Of a stretch of DNA of 64,000 nt, positions 1 through 11,039 are shown piece after piece. This stretch comes from Effrenium voratum. Its lineage: Eukaryota > Sar > Dinophyceae > Suessiales > Symbiodiniaceae. The position numbers and the translations under genes are program-made. Position 1 is the first letter of the stretch. Each line of letters begins with the position of its first letter. Location: contig CAUJNA010002968.1 in assembly GCA_963377175.1 (NCBI GenBank), forward strand, positions 33,501 through 97,500. Reading direction: 5' to 3'. The notes below the pieces were generated by a model. The model was not told the DNA's origin. It searched no databases and saw only the letters and a list, made by a program, of their open reading frames with translations.

Positions 1-104
1 CTTCGGCTTCACACATTCTCGCCGGGCTGCGATGCGCTGCAGCAGGCGCAGGGCGATTTGCCACGCGCCTGCCCGCGCCACAGCGCTCAAGGCGGTATTG
101 AAGC
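1..104 (-). CDS. PPR gene E, exon c (runs off the window)
   Basis: After the AG acceptor the frame reads FNTALSAVARAGAWQIALRL, a typical PPR helix pair with the conserved Trp and Ala-Leu positions. It stays open to base 1. Confidence 0.85.
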
Positions 105-2430
105 CTGGGCCACGAATCCCCTTCGGCCTTCGACCGCAAGCTTCCAAAGGGGCCCACCTTTCTTTGGCCAAGTTTTCTTGTTTGTTACGGATAGGAATGA
201 TAGGAAAAAAGAACATGGCGACAACCAAAGGGCGAAACGGTCAAGTCTGGCAATGCCTTGGGTCGCACCCTCTGCCAGAGGATTCACTCTTTGAGTGCCC
301 CGAAGGTAGGCTCAAAAGGGACTCTTCTGGGAAGGTCAGACACCCAAAAGAGGCCCTGTGCTTCTGCGGAGTTGCACCAAACATTCCCCGTGGCTTTCGC
401 TTGGGAGCTGATGAGATTCGGCTTCTCCTGGTGCGAGGCCTCTCGCTCGGGTGTAACACACGTGGTCTTCCGAGAGGAAAGGCCGGCAGGTCGGCTTTGA
501 ACATGACGGAGCCCCACTTTGCTTTGACCTTCTACATTCGGAACCCAAGTCGCTGAATTTCCAAGGGGGCTGAACACACCACCCTGATTTCGCGCGATTT
601 GAGTGCCAGTAGAGGCCTGGAAAGATATCTTGCTCTTGTTGTTGTCGTCTCTCTTTTCTGTTGTTTGCTGTCGCCCTGGCGGGGGGGGGGGAGGGATGCA
701 TCAACATGGGGACCTATCTCCACATGGGAGCCAACAACAAAGCTCAGCACCAGCGTGAGATTAACTAATCAACCGTGAAAAGGAGGCCCCATGGCAGCGT
801 CAAACACAGAAGGCACGATTTGAGTTAGGAACTCTTAGGAGTCTCTAAAACCTATACGCACATGAATGATATGCAATAACTGTTGTAGACACAAGTATCG
901 CAACATCGACCAATCGACCAATGTGTGCACAAATGCACTGGAGTGCTTGCTGAGCACCTGAGGCCACCTGCAACACGCATCCTAAATCCACGCCAAATGT
1001 GTACTGAGAATGCGTTGTTGAGAAACAAGGTGGCGGGAATACGTAGGTGAAGAAGCTCCTTAACTATTTGAGGCATTCATGAAGCCACAAAAAACAGAAG
1101 TTCATAAACATGCATTCTCATATTAAGATTTACTGCTGGCTGTGTCCGACCATGGTGTCTTCCATCATTAGAAGTCTTTGTTGAGATTGTGCCGCTATTT
1201 TCTACCGTCCAATTTCACGAGGCATGGTCTACCAAACATAGAAAGACCTCAGGCAAGCGAGCCGAACGGCAAACATTTGTTATTTCGTAACCAGCGTCTA
1301 GCAGGGTGCCAAACAGATGACAAGTCAGTGTTGACATGAACCCATCCAAAGTATGAAATGATATGATTCTTGAGATGACCTAAGCCTAGATCAAAAACAC
1401 AGGCAAATATGGATGGGCTCCCCTTAAACCCTCCAATCCCTGCAAAAAGAACACCTGCCCCCCCATCCCCATTTTTCCATACCTCCCCCAGGTTGAGCCT
1501 CAACCGCAAGAGGGTAAGGCAGAGCCCGCCTCTCATTGCGAATTTCAGCAAGGGGCACCCTTTGATCGGTAGCTGATTTTGAAGGGAAAGCCACATTCAA
1601 GCAACAAAAGAGAAAAGGAAGGGCACCAGGGGTGAACTAAACTTCAGGGACTCCCACAAAACCGCGACGATTCGGCTCCTTTTGCAGCAGCTCCTCCAGT
1701 AGCAGCAAGCAGCTGGGCCACTGGGGGCGCAGCGCCCGCATTGCACACCCGAAGCTCACCACGCTCGGCCGCAGATGCCTATGCGCTCGACGAGCCATAA
1801 GCCATGGAAGGTCAGGCAAAACGATCGGGAAACGCCTCGGTTGCACTTCAAGGGGTCCTCAGGATGTCATGTTCTTCTTCTTCGCTCCCACTAGGCTGCA
1901 GGGGAAACGTCGTGGAAAGAAGGCAACTCTGGAGACCATCGTTTTTTCAGGCTGTAAGTTGGCAAATGAGAGGGTTCTCAAAACAAATGGGTGGCGGAGA
2001 AACCCGAACGACTCCACCAGTTAGAGGCTACGGGAAGTCTCAACTTAACCCCCCACCAAAAAAAAATATTGGGGATGTCTGCGTCCCCCGGGACCCCAAG
2101 GTAGTATCAATAGAGGGTGAACCCTTGGAGTGTCATCCAATGACATGGTTCCAGAGGTGAAGTTGCCTCCGCTTATGTGACACAAAAGCCTGGGGGCCCC
2201 TTTCAACTGAGCGGCCTCCACCAAACAAGCACACGCCAAACCTTTGCGGTGCTCCAACTGAGCATCCAACGTTTGCAAGATATTTACCTAAGGTTCTACC
2301 ACAAACCAGCCACGTGGATGTTTCTCAGGCTGGGTGGTGTTGTAAGCGAGTGGTTGAAAGACACGTGCTTCAACCAAACAATTAAGGTTGGTAGTGTGAA
2401 AGCACACGCATTCATACCCCCAACAAATAA

Positions 2431-2466
<36 letters not shown>

Positions 2467-2685
2467 ATGAATGAATGAATGAATGAATGAATGAATGAAT
2501 GAATGAATGAAAGCAAGCAGTCTAACAAAATAGCAAGCAAGGTAGCCATGTCGTGCCAGCCATGGGTGGGGCCAGTGTAAAAGCCCCAGCCACCCGCCAC
2601 TGAGCCTCTGCATCTCACGAAAGAGCTCAATGCTCAACTCCCAGTGGTCGGCACTTGCGGCGCTCATGGTGGCGTTGTAGGTGAC
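1..2685 (-). CDS. PPR-repeat protein gene, partial (gene E)
   Basis: Three exons (2685-2606, 1778-1663, 104 to beyond base 1) join in phase into a run of pentatricopeptide repeats. The first repeat starts VTYNATMSAASADHWELSIE, the second carries RPSVVSFGCAMRA, and the third carries FNTALSAVARAGAWQIALRL. Both junctions are exact: two bases of an AGG codon before the first intron meet one base after it, and one base of a GGC codon before the second intron meets two after it. The first intron has a GC donor, the second a GT donor. PPR proteins bind single-stranded RNA one base per repeat, usually in plastids or mitochondria; that role here is inferred from the family. The start codon and targeting peptide lie upstream and were not found; the 3' end leaves the window. 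The exon lengths and motif spacing fit dinoflagellate PPR genes. Confidence 0.85.
1663..1778 (-). CDS. PPR gene E, exon b
   Basis: The exon encodes HLRPSVVSFGCAMRALRPQW and then a leucine-rich helix (CLLLLEELLQ). It lies between an AG acceptor and a GT donor, and its phase fits both neighbouring exons. Confidence 0.85.
2430..2510. repeat. (GAAA)n followed by (GAAT)n microsatellite
   Basis: About nine GAAA units pass directly into about eleven GAAT units. It sits just upstream, in the + direction, of PPR exon a. Confidence 0.97.
2606..2685 (-). CDS. PPR gene E, exon a
   Basis: It follows an AG acceptor and starts in frame at VTYNATMSA, then runs through LSIELFREMQ to a GC donor at 2605-2604. 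It supplies helix A and helix B of one PPR unit. The upstream exon was not identified. Confidence 0.85.
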
Positions 2686-4284
2686 CTGAATCCCGAATCC
2701 ACGCCCTAAGGTGGCAAGTGGCGAAGAAAAGGCAGACTGTGCCAAAGGGTGGTCATAATTCAGAGTTCATGTAATTATATATTATTCTCCTTGATGCGGA
2801 ATCTGAGCCATCACAATCCCTGCCCATTGCGAGTTGGTTGCGAGGGCTTTGCTGTGTGAGTGGGAAGCCAAGGGGATGCTTCGCAAATGGCCCCCTACGG
2901 ACCTTTCGCTTTTAAGGGGAATGCGGACTTTCATATTACTCAACAAGAGCTAAATCTTTTACACAGGGGGGAATTGGCAGACAGCAAAGATTGGTGGTTC
3001 CATTCTGTTTTTCGGGCAAGCTTTGGTGTACTTCATGGGCGCGCCTGAAAAACATCCACCTGATGCGCCCTTTGCCTATCCTCATGGATCCTGTCTTGGA
3101 AGAAGCCCCATGCAAACAGGGCTTGTGGTTTGACCTTTTGCGGTTGGGCTTGCATGGGGCAGCTTTCATGGATGCAGCTAACTCCGGCATTTCCGACATG
3201 TGCGGGGTTGCGCATTCAGCAAAAACTACACACGAGTCTGCAAAATACCTGCAACACGTGCGGCGACGGACGCCCAACATCATAGTAAGCTCGTGTATAC
3301 CCCCAGGCCGCAATAGAGGCAAATGAATGCAGCTGTGAGCACTGGCTCTGTTGTCCTCCTGTGTCGTATGGCTTGGGGCCATGTCCCTGACAATTTTTGG
3401 GATTGCCCGTGCAACAGCTACCCCATACATACATCGGTTCAATGAATTTAAAGGGAAGATTAAGATATGCTTCGGGAACACGAAATGTCCACAGGAACAG
3501 CATTTGTGGATTTTTCTGCCTGTGAACCTATGAAATGCCTCTATGTGGCCACCACCTTGGCCCGGCTCCAGGTCAGTTCTTCCATAGGGGGCCTGGTGCA
3601 ACACCAACTCACCTACTGAGTTGACAACACACGGCCGGGAAAAAGATCACCCAACCGGTGATGAAGAGAGTAGTACCTACCAACAAAAAAGTCTAACGCT
3701 TGCCAACTCCATGGGTAGGTTAAGGGCATCCATCGCAAACAGCTTGCCATCTCAGATTGGCAGGATCAAGCCTTGTGACATGCGTAGTGCCCTCCCCCAC
3801 AACTGGCCCTTCTGATTCTGTATTTCGACATTTCTTATTTGCCCAGTGGCCGTGGAAAATCAGGACACCCATTTTCTGCCTGACTTAAACGGGAGCCACC
3901 ATAAAGAAAAGGAAAACACAAACGCAACTGGTCTACCGTGGCCGCCCATGGATTCCTCGCGCCGCCTTCTGGCTTTTCTTCGAGCGGTGGGAATCGCTGC
4001 CCTCAGTGGGCAAAGTCTTCTGGGCGCTATGCGCACTGGAAGAGTCAATCTGCCTGCTTGCCAGTAACCGTGAATAGCACTTGGAGTGCCCTTGCCTTTC
4101 ACTAGCGCCGGTGAACAACCTGGCCGCCAATCACCTGCGCCACCCTTCAAACAATTTGCAATAAGGGAAGTCCAGCACCTACCAACCCAGAAGGAACAAA
4201 CCACACCCGTCCATCAAAAGCAGAAGCAACCCTGTTTTTCCCGGCAAGTTACACCCGAGAAGACATATCCGGCATGTCCCTCTC
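2686..4284. other. Presumed spacer or 5' introns between genes G and E
   Basis: No supported exon was found. The minus strand at 3607-2936 is open for 223 codons but shows no recognised motif. A lysine/serine-rich minus stretch near 4040-3950 could be a 5' exon of gene E, but no splice support was seen. Confidence 0.4.
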
Positions 4285-4356
4285 TCAGAAGCCCTGCTCC
4301 GGAACGATGAGGATCTTGGCAAAGGCTTTGCCCTTGTGCTTCACCTGCTGCAGCTC
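4285..4356 (-). CDS. Gene G terminal exon with stop
   Basis: Follows a GGATCCAG acceptor. It reads ELQQVKHKGKAFAKILIVPE then QGF and a TGA stop at 4287-4285. The frame continues from exon 5 without overhang. Confidence 0.87.
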   Translation of the reverse strand, partial: ELQQVKHKGKAFAKILIVPEQGF

Positions 4357-7300
4357 CTGGATCCAACCCCGAGCGGCTCAGCTTTCGAGACGAAAGCCTC
4401 TGAAAGCCTCTGCCCCCTTTTTCGCTGCTTCCGGCAAGGTGCTGCGTAAAGTCCTATGGCTAAGGGGTGAAAAACCTCTTAGATCTCTGGGTCAGTTGTT
4501 TCTGGGCGCTTGCTGCAGGCTGGTCTTCCCGTCCGACAAGACGCGCATGCGCACGCAACTCTCATAAGAAACCCTGACTCCCAGCCGGGCAAATTGCAAT
4601 GCAAAATGGAATTTAGGAATCCTGAGGTAAGGAACCTTTGTTATGGGCGAGATTGTCTGGTTAATCATGGCCAATTTCAAGATGGATGTGACCCCAAGAT
4701 GTAGCGAGGAGGAAGATCTACTCGCGGCCACGTGTCTTCGCTAGTGAACGCATTCTTTATGCAGACGCGCGGACGTGGAATGCGGGACAAATGTGTGGCG
4801 CCAGGTTCTGCGGCGCTTTTGCGCTCGCTTCCGGCCAATCCCGACGTGTGCGAGTGATACAGCAAAGCGGCAAGGCTTCAAACTCGAGCTTCAATTTCAC
4901 AAGGCTTTGCCCGGAGGAAAGATTCTCTGTGTTGAAGCATGGTGAACACTGCGGAGGAATGGAACCACGGGCAACATTGTACCAGCCAACATGGTTATAT
5001 GTGCAGCTCGGTCCATAAGTCGGTCCATAAGTCGATTGGTCGGTTTTGGGCACCCCTCCTGCAGCTGCGGCTGCTCGAAGCTCACGAGGCCGTGGTCCGC
5101 CAGGGCCCCCAGCGCCAGCAGCGCCGCCTCGTTGGGCGCGGAGCCCTCGGGGAAGCCCTCCATCACGAGGCCTCGCATCTCAAAACCACCCGAACCGAAT
5201 CCATACGCCGGAACGGGAACGCCAGGAGCGCTTTCTTTCTAACAAGTCGAATGGTTGGTTGATTCCTTTTCCATTCTTTTCAACCATCGTTCTTTCCAAC
5301 CGGATCCGTTTTCCCGGGTTTCAATGCACTCGTGGCATGAGGCGAAGAACAATGGCGGTTCTCCACCATGGGAGACGTTTGACCCTGGAGCTTTCCATTT
5401 GGGGCGCCTTCTTGCATTTTTGTTGAACACGCAGAACCCATCCCCCTTTGGAATTCCATGCGCAAGGGGTGGCACATGCGCTGCAAGCGGCGCAGAGCAT
5501 CGAAGGCGCCCTCGTCAATGGTGGCCTGACAAAGGACGGGGCCGTGAGCGGCTTCGGTGGCCCGCTCCGGCATGCCGGAGAGAGCAGCTGGAAGGGGCCT
5601 TTCTTGCAGCTACATGGTGATACTATGAAAAATTGGCGATACCCCCGCCCCTGATTGATTTCACTGTTTAAGCTCCATCCCCAAGTTTGCGAGAAGCAGC
5701 CCGCAGGCATGCTAGCGAAGAGTCAAAGAGCCAACCGACAGCATGCCCTGTAACAGCCTTTGGGCTTCGTGCCACTTGCGTACCTGCTTGCCTGTTTGAT
5801 GAGCAAAGAGCTTGCTTTCCGCGTGTTCGTGGAGCCCCGGCGGAAACTGCAATGACATTACAAGGGTCAGACATGCCTCCAAGTCTGAAACTGCGAGTGG
5901 AATCGAATCCAGCGATTTCTCCCCGCTCCTTAGGCATGGGGAACCTGCGCAGAAGCCAGTTTACGAGGAACTGGGGTCCCTCGATTTATCTCCCCTAAAT
6001 GTCATCCACTGTTGAGTTGCGGAAATCCAGTGACCCCTGCCGAATGCCGATCCTCTTGCACGTGGTCAATCTATACTGATTCAGATCCATAGCAAGGGGA
6101 GCCGTTGTAGCCAAATTTGGCTCCTCTTGCTATGGCTCTGAATCAACATGGTTGTAAACGAAATATGTTTGTACTGATGTTCCTGGTGGCGTTCAACTGC
6201 CAAGGGGTAATGGAGACGCGCCTCAACCCCTTACTTCCCAAATGCTGCCGACCTGGATTCAACAAGCGAGATATATTGGGTCAGCGACTTTGATCGAATT
6301 GGCGCCCGTTTTGCTGGGAAAAGGGGTGACTCCACCGCCAGAAAACCGCAGATTTTGGTCTTTGTTTCCATTTGCCAGGGCAACCCATTTTGGGCACCCA
6401 ACAAGTTGGACCCACACCCAAAGGACGGCGAAAATGCATCGCCAAAACGCCCACCTTGGCGACTGTGAAGCCGCCCTCCCGCACCAAGCGCCAAATGGCT
6501 GTGGAGGCTTCTGTGCACACCTCCCCGTCGCCTTGCGAGGCGGGCAGTCTCACCAAGCGAGCCGAGTGGATGCCCCGGTGATTTGAGCTACAAGTTGACC
6601 CCAACAAAAGAAAAGCAATAATGGAAGAAACCTCTCCGTGGATATGTTGTTTCATTTTGACAAATTGTATGTTGGACAGTTGCAGTCACTTGCAAGTTAG
6701 ACATAGGCATAGGGTACTTGCTGAGTAGATTCTGAAGTTACATTAGTGCAGCCTCCTTTCGAGTCGTGTGATCATCCTTTGGGAAAAGCGCGTCCTTCGA
6801 ATTGCCCCTTCGCCCCTTCGCCCCTTCGCAAATGGGTTTCCATATCATATGAGCCATGATCAATTTACTTGCAACCCTTGAAGGACATAGGAAAAATGAG
6901 CGGGTTGGTGCAAAAAAACCATCTGAGCCCCCCTATGTCCCCAAATGGACCCTGTGACTTTAAGACCCAGCCACCCCCCCACCCAACAAAAAGAGAAGAA
7001 GAAACCCCCGAGTCTTGGGACGCTCAAGAAGAAAGCACGAACAGATCAAAGCGACGCGCGCAATGTTCGACTCGCGCCTGGGAACCGGAGGATGGCCTCG
7101 CAGAGGGCGTCCTTCACCGCGTGGAGGTTCATCGCCTCCTTGGCCGCCCCGGGGTTGTGCTGCACCACGCGGAACCTCGGCGCATCGGTTCCGAGTGTGT
7201 GGGCTCTTTGGGGGCGTTGGATTTGTGGCTTCTCCGCAAATAACAAGGAAAGGCAACGGAGGTCCTTCATGGTCCTTCTAGGGCGTTAGATTTCGTTCTC

Positions 7301-7628
7301 TCGGCAAACAACAAGGAATGAGGGAACACTTTCACCCACCACAAGTTCCGCACATACCCCCATGTTGAAACCACTCTTGTTTCAACAACCTCACGTTGGT
7401 TTCCCTTTGCAGGAAGTACCAGAGAGGGCAGCCCGAAAGAAAACGGCACCGTTCCGCCGGTTCCGCCCACCCGATCCCACCCGCCCTCCGCCCAGAGCGA
7501 GGGGCACGGCGTCGCAGCCCGCCTTCTGCACCTCCGCCGAGTCGGCGCCCCGCATCTCCGCGAGGACTTGCCGCAGGTTCCGGTCCTCCACCGCCCGGTC
7601 GAAGCGCCGCTCCACGTCCATGGTGTTC
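4285..7628 (-). CDS. ARM/HEAT-like helical repeat protein, 3' part (gene G)
   Basis: Six exons (7628-7486, 7175-7078, 6531-6455, 5525-5462, 5171-5059, 4356-4285) splice in phase at every junction and end in a TGA stop. The protein is about 185 residues of amphipathic helices with ARM/HEAT-like spacing: EVQKAGCDAVPLAL, ALCEAILRFPG, EVCTEASTAIWRLV, GAFDALRRLQRM and EAALLALGALADHGL. It ends GKAFAKILIVPEQGF. Introns use GC, GC, GT, GC and GA donors in order. ARM and HEAT repeats form superhelical binding scaffolds; the partner cannot be told from sequence. The 5' end is not fixed. Further minus-strand exons at 11.0-9.3 kb may belong here. An alternative is an alpha-solenoid of another class. Confidence 0.8.
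5059..5171 (-). CDS. Gene G exon 5
   Basis: Encodes LVMEGFPEGSAPNEAALLAL and then GALADHGLVSFEQPQLQ. It ends on a codon boundary with a GA donor (CAG then GAGG). Third codon positions are nearly all G or C. Confidence 0.88.
5462..5525 (-). CDS. Gene G exon 4
   Basis: Encodes ATIDEGAFDALRRLQRMCHP. The acceptor is TTTGTCAG; the donor is GC with one overhanging base. Confidence 0.85.
6077..6145. repeat. Near-perfect 27-bp inverted repeat (hairpin)
   Basis: The arms at 6077-6103 and 6119-6145 match at all but two positions and enclose a 15-base loop. It lies in the intron between gene G exons 3 and 4. The loop and inner arms read GTAGCCAAATTTGGCTC, close to the dinoflagellate spliced-leader core GTAGCCATTTTGGCTC. 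It could be a small folded element or a chance palindrome. Confidence 0.9.
6455..6531 (-). CDS. Gene G exon 3
   Basis: Encodes DGEVCTEASTAIWRLVREGG then FTVAK. It has an AG acceptor and a consensus AAG/GTGGG donor, and ends on a codon boundary. Confidence 0.87.
7078..7175 (-). CDS. Gene G exon 2
   Basis: Encodes FRVVQHNPGAAKEAMNLHAV followed by KDALCEAILRFP, a helical repeat. The donor is GC, and one overhanging G completes a glycine codon with the next exon. Confidence 0.87.
7486..7628 (-). CDS. Gene G exon 1 of the secure chain
   Basis: Starts after a TTTGCAG acceptor. It reads NTMDVERRFDRAVEDRNLRQ and then the repeat-like EVQKAGCDAVPLAL. It ends at a GC donor (GGAGG then GC) that restores a glycine codon with the next exon. 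Confidence 0.85.
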
Positions 7629-9325
7629 CTGCAAATATCCGGCAGAAAAGGGGGGGACCCTGGCAAACATCCTAGAAAGAAGGATCCTTCATGAGCGAGC
7701 CGCTTTGAAGGCGGGATTCTATGCGCTTCTTACGTCACAAAGAACCCAGACATGGCAAAAGAGAGGAAATTGGAAGGGCGAAATCATCGGGTTGTCTTTT
7801 GCTTCCCCTTCCATCATGAACCCGCGGGAGAGAATACAGAGCTCTTATGGGCGCTGGATTGTTCCGAGTTTTGAGACTTTTGTCAGGGGGAGCAACAGGG
7901 CAAGCCATCTTCCCGTCATCTAGCGGCCTCCAGGAACTGTCCCCACATGTTGCCCCAAAATTCGACAGACAAAGGGACTGCCGGGAATACCACCTCTCCC
8001 ACCAAGGATGCCAGCATAGAGTTAAAAGCTCTTTGAAGCGAACTAAGATGTCTGCAGCTTCCATCCGGCTTCTAACGCCGACCATGAGGATCCTCAAGTT
8101 ACCTCATGTCCATGGCAAAACTCCCCCATTGAGAAACACGTGCAAGATCTCCAGCACCGCGCTCCCGGGCCACTGAACAATCCAACGCGTCCAAAACCTT
8201 CACACGCCAACCCGCGCGAGGCCCCTGGCCGCATTTTCCCAACATAACAACCCACACCTCCCCAGTAAATTCATCCGTGGCAGAACACACACCAGCCCCC
8301 CCCCCAGCAAACTGATCCAGAGAAATCTCATGACTCATGCCTCCCCTGTCCTGGCGTGCGCCCGGACAGCGCCCGGGCACCCTCTCGCTGAGCCCAGCGG
8401 CGCGGCGGTATGCGAGCGAGCGAGTCTTGGAAACCTGGAATTTGTGAACCCACATCTGGGGTGGGGGTTTGGACGGTGGGGAGTTGACCCGCATTTGTTT
8501 TCGACAGGTGGCCGTAACGACCTGATTTGAACTCAACCCCGATTTCTATGAACCCTGGCCAATGGGTGCGGCACCGAAGCGCTTGTGAGTGCGGAAGCTT
8601 CCAGTGTCCTAGCACAGCGTGCTCCAACCACCTTGTTTGCAAGGGGCAAGCTTCGGGCAAGACATTTCTTTGTGAAAATGGCGGCCGCAGCGCGCTCCCG
8701 CAGCAACACAAGGCAGAGCAAAACAAACAATGACTGCGATTTGCGCAGCAAACCTTGGCCACATGCGCGGGAATGCCACGGTGAAGAGGTGCAGCCGAGC
8801 ATGAGGGTGACATTGGAGAATACAAGGGCAAAAAGAGTGGCGCACGCAAAAGTGATTTGGGCAAGTTGCTTCCTTTCCCTTAGCCCTGCGCAAACAAAAC
8901 TCATTCCGGAGCTAGAAAGTTCCTGTTGCACTTTCTGCACTCAGACGAGATCCGCCCAAAATGTGACCCTTTCACAAGCCCAAAAAAAAACACGCATCTC
9001 GTACTGGAAGTGACACGAAAAACGACTTCCACTCGCAAGTGATCCTGGAGCGCCCCACCCCAGTGGCCAAAAATCTAGCGACATAAACTCTAGTTTATAG
9101 ATGACAGTGACGTCTCTTCTCCGATTTCTCGATTTATGATGGCCAACCAGCCATCCGGCAAACATGGCCCTAGGTTGATACATGACTACCGTCTTTGCCC
9201 CTAATCTGAAGGAAAAGGAACACATTGCGATCGCCCAAAGTCTGAAATGATCGCACCGAGTCATAGTTTGCCCAGCTCGACATGCGGGAAGTTGGATCCC
9301 ATGGATTCGGTCCCCCGCATTCGAA

Positions 9326-9407
9326 TCAACGAGCCGAGGCATTCGCCACCGTGGGCGCGCACTTGGCACGGGGCATGGCCCTGAGCAAGTGCAAGGCCTG
9401 CGGCCAC
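9326..9407 (-). CDS. Possible PPR-like exon
   Basis: After a TTTGGCCCAG acceptor one frame reads WPQALHLLRAMPRAKCAPTV then ANASAR and a stop, close to PPR helix B plus the next linker. A second frame (VAAGLALAQGHAPCQVRAHG) is also open and could belong to gene G. Its host gene is therefore uncertain. Confidence 0.45.
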
Positions 9408-9457
9408 CTGGGCCAAAGGCTCCAAACAGCGGAGAAGTACTCGCAGCGCGGCTTTCT

Positions 9458-9482
9458 CTCTGTCTTTCTTTCTTTCTTTCTG
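9458..9482. repeat. Short (TTTC)n tract
   Basis: A pyrimidine microsatellite that includes CTTTCTTTCTTTC. Confidence 0.9.
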
Positions 9483-10625
9483 GGGGGGCTCCGTGCTCCA
9501 ACCGGAAATGCCCTTCTTGGGGGTACCTGCATCCCACCTGGCGGTTTTGCTTTTCGTTCGGAGTTCTTTGGGGAGGTTCCGTGCGCCTTTGTTGGGGCAC
9601 CAACGTCCGGGTGTGATGTGAAGGTCATGTGAGAGTAATTAGGTGTCTGGGAGGCCAGGTTCCTTATCTGTGATGCGAGCAAAATAATACGCTGCTCAAG
9701 GGAAACTCGGGCACAGCAACCACATTCCACCATGTGATGCAACCAAGGAGAAACAAGCGTGACACCTCGTGGGTGCGCGGATGTGCGACGTGCACCGTAA
9801 AGGGTGTATGAACCAACAGGAGCCAAGGATACTCCAGGAGTCGCGCTCAAGTCCAGATGCCTCCTTCAAGGGTAACCTTTGGACTAACTTGGCGTTCCCA
9901 GGCAGAACAAGGTTTGCACAAGCGACGGGAAAGCTGCTAGCGCCAAAGGCATGCACCAGTTTAACCAGCGCCAGTGCTGAGAAGAAGCTGGCAACTGGCT
10001 TCCTGAGGAAAACCAACAACACAGGAACTTCATTGAACTATTTGAAGCCAAATTGTGTTCAAGGGCAACACCGTAGAAACCATCATGTTTTGGCTGGCAA
10101 GCACAAACAGGCATATCTCGGCAGACGCCAAGCGCACATGCAAATAGACGTCAGGCGACTTAGCCACTAAGATCCCGTTTGTTTCTAAACAACAGATGTT
10201 AAGAATGCTTTCGGCAGAACCCGAAGAAGGATAAGACGCGTCTCGTCTCGACGTGGTCCAAAGGCTAGCACAGCTCAATTGCCTGGTCGCTTTGGGCTGC
10301 CGGCCCACGGCCATGGGACTGGGCAGTAACAAGTCCGAACAGAACTGTCCATTCCCAGTGCCCCATGCACCTCCCTATGCCTAAGTTGTACCTTCAGGCA
10401 TTCTTCTCCCCCTGCCGCCAGCATCCTTCCCCTCACCCCAGCCCAAATTTCTCACCTTGGAGAGAACCTTTTGATGTCATGTTTAAAGGGACACCTCCCT
10501 GGCATCCCATTCTGGGTGAATTATAATTATAATTTTTCACCAGCCTGAAATGAGTTGTTGGTTGGGGAACCATTCCCCACATAACCAACACCATTTGGGG
10601 TGAGGTCGTCTGAGGTCGTCCTACT

Positions 10626-10742
10626 TCACCCAGATCCCATGGGCCGCGGCCGCGCTTTCCCCTCTCGCGACTCCCGCCTCGCGGCCGCGATGGCGTCTGC
10701 GAAGGCCCGCTCCAGAGGGCCCGCGCGGAGCTCCTGCAGCGC
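10626..10742 (-). CDS. Candidate exon, Ala/Arg-rich helix
   Basis: Reads ALQELRAGPLERAFADAIAA and then ARRESREGKARPRPMG. Codons strongly end in G or C. Two nearby acceptors (GCGGAG, CTGCAG) are possible; the frame reaches TGA at 10628-10626, or splices earlier at a GA donor. It may be an upstream exon of gene G. Confidence 0.55.
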   Translation of the reverse strand, partial: ALQELRAGPLERAFADAIAAARRESREGKARPRPMGSG

Positions 10743-10967
10743 CTCCGCGTCCGAAACCGCGAGGGGAAAACGCGGCGAGCCCGGCCGCGTAAGAAAAACC
10801 GCGCAACTTGCCCGTTGCAGGGGGGTCTCCTGCTTGCGTTTGGTTGCGAAGTTGTTTTGCTTTGCTTTTTCCATTTTTTTGGGGGGGGATGAAGGAAGAA
10901 TAACCCCAAGGGCAAAAAGGGACGTGGAAGTGCAGCCCCATCTCAGCTCTCAGGGGTTCCCCGTTAC

Positions 10968-11039
10968 GGGGAACAGCTGTGCTCCCGCCTGCTGCAGTTC
11001 CGGCGACTCCCTCGCCAGCCGCGCCAGGCCGGGGTGCCT
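10968..11039 (-). CDS. Candidate exon, HEAT-like helix
   Basis: Exactly 24 codons between an AG acceptor and a GTAACG donor, reading RHPGLARLARESPELQQAGA then QLFP. Its style matches gene G. Confidence 0.6.

Larger units (their letters stand above)
7629..10625. other. Probable introns 5' of gene G
   Basis: Mostly without clear coding signal. A PPR-like segment near 9.4 kb is listed separately. A GC-rich minus-strand stretch at about 8410-8340 is open in more than one frame, and none could be chosen. Confidence 0.4.
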
